From positions 310,001 through 374,000 of the forward strand of contig JAIWZP010000008.1 in NCBI GenBank assembly GCA_025201375.1: 64,000 nt of DNA, read 5' to 3'. Positions 62,042-64,000 of the stretch are shown piece after piece (position 1 is the first letter of the stretch; the number at the start of each line of letters is the position of its first letter). Source of the stretch: Gongronella butleri (Eukaryota > Mucoromycota > Mucoromycetes > Mucorales > Cunninghamellaceae). Under the pieces are notes generated by a model. It did not search any database, had not been told where the DNA came from, and saw only the letters and a list, made by a program, of their open reading frames with translations. The position numbers were made by a program, and so were the translations under genes.

Positions 62042-63949
62042 TTATACGTTTGTGCTGACGACGAATTCGTTGCTTGCGTGGAGGCAGCTGATAATGACCT
62101 CGTAAAAGTCTGTGGAAGAAAAGATGGATTTGTAGACGCGTGCGATGCGGATGCGTGGGACGGCCGTGATGCTGCCACTGATGTTTGGCTCCTTGTCGAG
62201 CGGGACAAGATTGGGCAGGTTGTCCATCTTGTACATGCCTTGAACAACGGCGTCCGGCTGGTAGTATGGCAAGTACTTGTTGAGTTTTTGCTGATTTTTT
62301 GGCGAAAACGCAATCCATGGCGACGGTGGCAAATTAGGGTCCCTGTGCGATGGAACGCGTCTGTAGCACCAAATGTATTCCTGCTGTGCCAATGCCTCCG
62401 CCTTTTTCTTGAGCGATTGTGTCTGCTTGCGCGTCAGCGCGTCGCGTGTCAGCTCGTTAACAGGCACAAGTCGGCGCTGCTCCTATATAATATTTAAAAA
62501 AAAATTAAACAAAATCCAAGAAAACAAATGGCATTGTGCCAATTCTTACCTCTTTTTTCTCACCGCCAAAGAGGCCGCCAAAGAGCGAGATGCGTCTGCG
62601 CAGGCCTTGGGGCTTGCCGTTATTGACATCGCTCATGGACAATGAGCGTACGAGCGGTGCGAGCGAATTTGTCGAGGGTCGACGCGTTGCTGGCATCGAT
62701 CCACCGGCGGACGACGCATTGCCGATGCTGCCGTTCATGTCCAATGATCCCGCGGCGCCAATGGGCGACGAAAACGAGCGTTCCAAAGGGGCGGGTGCGC
62801 CATCAGGGGCGGACATGGGCGGCATTGGCTGTGTTGCGGGCAAATTGGCGTCGGGGGCGGCGGCATTGGGTGCTTCCATGGCGGCCGACGCGTCTCCGAC
62901 GTCGGGATTCATCGCTGGATCCTGTGGAGGTGGTTGTTGCTGCATCATGGGCGGCGGGGAGAACATCATCATAGGATTCATGGGCATCGTTGGGCCCGAA
63001 AAGCCAAAGGGCATTGGGAAATTCTGGGCGAGGAACGAGGTGGTAGGAGGGGGCAGCATGGGTTGGGGCATAGCCATCATGGGTGGCTGTTGTGGGCCGA
63101 AAAAGGGCGGCGACAATGAGACTCCAGGCTGTTGTTGTGGTTGCGGTTGCTGTTGTGGTTGTGCAGCAGGTTGTTGTTGTTGCTGTTGTTGTTGCTGTGC
63201 AGCTGCGGCCGCGGCGGCGGCAGCGTAGGCAGCAGCGGCTGCGGCTGCTTGAGGTGTTTGTTGAGGATGGGAGGGAGGATGAGAGGGATGATCAATGGCA
63301 AAATTGGTATGCGATGGAGGTATCATTTGAGCGGGTGCAGGGTCCATGAGTTGTGTTGGGGACAAACGATGCGACGATGAGCGTCTGCGCACCATTGGCA
63401 TTGCAGGCACTTGCTGGGATGGATGGAATTGGCGATGATGAGCGTGAGGAGGCGGCGGATGATGATGTCGAGGCGGCATGGGTTCATAGTAGATGGCGTC
63501 ATTGTCATCGAGAAATTGGCGGTCATAAACATGTGGTGATGACGTCTCGTCCGGTTCGGGCAAGTCGTAAAAGACGTCAAAGGACGCAGGGCGTTGATGA
63601 TGATAAAGAGGTGGTCGCTGTTGGTGCTTACTCATGCGCCTGCTCACTCCCGGGTGGTAGGAAGAGCTTGTGGAACTATGGCGACGCAATCTCGTCCCAC
63701 CATCAGACACATACGGCGATGTCATGGCTGGTGACGCAGGTGAAGTCATGGGATACCTGAACTTTCCGGCAGCGGCGTAGCCAGGATGCACACCAGCATG
63801 GAATTGGTGCGCAGGGGGCTGGTCAAAGGCGTATGCATCCTCATACCCCTGGTCGTACCCGTCGTCTTCTTCATCGTGGCCATAGTATCCTTCCTCCACG
63901 CCACCCCAATAATGGGGGCCCATCATACTCGCGTAATCGTACCCGTCAT
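62042..63949 (-). CDS. Low-complexity protein with polyQ/polyA tract and WWE-like C-terminus, 5' end outside window
   Basis: Exons 62550-63949 and 62042-62482. The first begins after a T-rich AG acceptor at 63950-63951, so the start codon is upstream of the window edge. At least 612 aa are visible. N-terminal half is Tyr/Asp/His/Pro-rich; the middle is a run of Ala then Gln (about 30 residues) followed by Met/Pro-rich repeats. Ser-rich blocks with RRPSTNSLAPLVRSLSM and LRRRISLFGGLFGGEKKE look like basophilic kinase sites. The C-terminal 140 residues are ordered: EYIWCYRRVPSHRDPN, WIAFSPKNQQKLNKYL, SGSITAVPRIRIARV. The W..W..F..NQ..L spacing faintly resembles WWE domains, but I am not sure. 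Function unknown. Confidence 0.7.
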
Positions 63950-64000
63950 CTGCATGAGGACAATCCACAAAAAAAAAAAAAAAAACGAAATCAGACGAAA

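Noticed and set aside
62536..63228. Plus-strand 230-codon ORF with CCCGCGCCC runs
   Set aside because: Mirror image of the polyQ/polyA coding exon on the minus strand.

Overview
The window is nuclear DNA from a fungus, probably an early-diverging (non-Dikarya) lineage; the phylum is my inference. Genes are interrupted by many short GT-AG introns whose 3' ends are often extreme T-runs (10-27 T). The protein set is typically fungal: a PTR2 peptide transporter, two Dal5-type anion permeases, a GPI-anchored Ser/Ala-rich wall protein, a Ste7/Byr1-like MAPKK, a cellular RNA-dependent RNA polymerase and a small CYSTM protein. No tRNA, rRNA, CRISPR or bacterial-type operon was recognised. All exon models were built by hand from reading frame, splice consensus and family similarity; reading frame closes in each complete model.

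Layout. 1-1365: 3'-incomplete ZNG1 (minus) and a C-terminal-only COG3 gene (minus). 1366-4700: gene-free and repeat-rich, with two adjacent ~1 kb fold-back (palindromic) elements carrying ACGCGT clusters. 4941-6076: two divergent small secreted-protein genes. 6338-24018: a dense gene block with a BRSK/SAD-type kinase (minus), a GRF-finger SMARCAL1-like helicase (minus), an RdRP (plus), a PIF1 helicase (plus) and PTR2 (plus). 24019-25657: repeats. 25658-35378, all minus strand: AVT-type amino-acid transporter, NVJ2-like SMP/PH lipid-transfer protein, MDR quinone-oxidoreductase-like enzyme and a Dal5-type MFS transporter. 35379-37710: repeat copy D1. 37711-47631: mitochondrial mS35 (plus), a second Dal5-type MFS (minus), a GPI-anchored wall protein (plus), a CYSTM protein (minus) and PIG-M (minus). 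47632-50614: repeat copy D2. 50615-55709: myotubularin (plus) and catalase (plus). 55710-59588: degenerate repeat arrays. 59589-63949: MAPKK (plus) and a 5'-incomplete polyQ/polyA protein (minus).

The genes do not form one pathway. Themes are genome maintenance and RNA silencing (SMARCAL1-like, PIF1, RdRP), GPI/wall biogenesis (PIG-M and a GPI-anchored product), nutrient uptake (PTR2, AVT, two MFS), membrane identity and lipid traffic (COG3, NVJ2-like, myotubularin), signalling (BRSK-like, MAPKK) and stress (catalase, MDR enzyme, CYSTM). The least expected items are the paired fold-back elements, the CYSTM gene with six exons for 75 residues (two of them 5 nt), the GRF finger fused to a SMARCAL1-type helicase, and the PIP-box/SIM-like N-terminus of PIF1.
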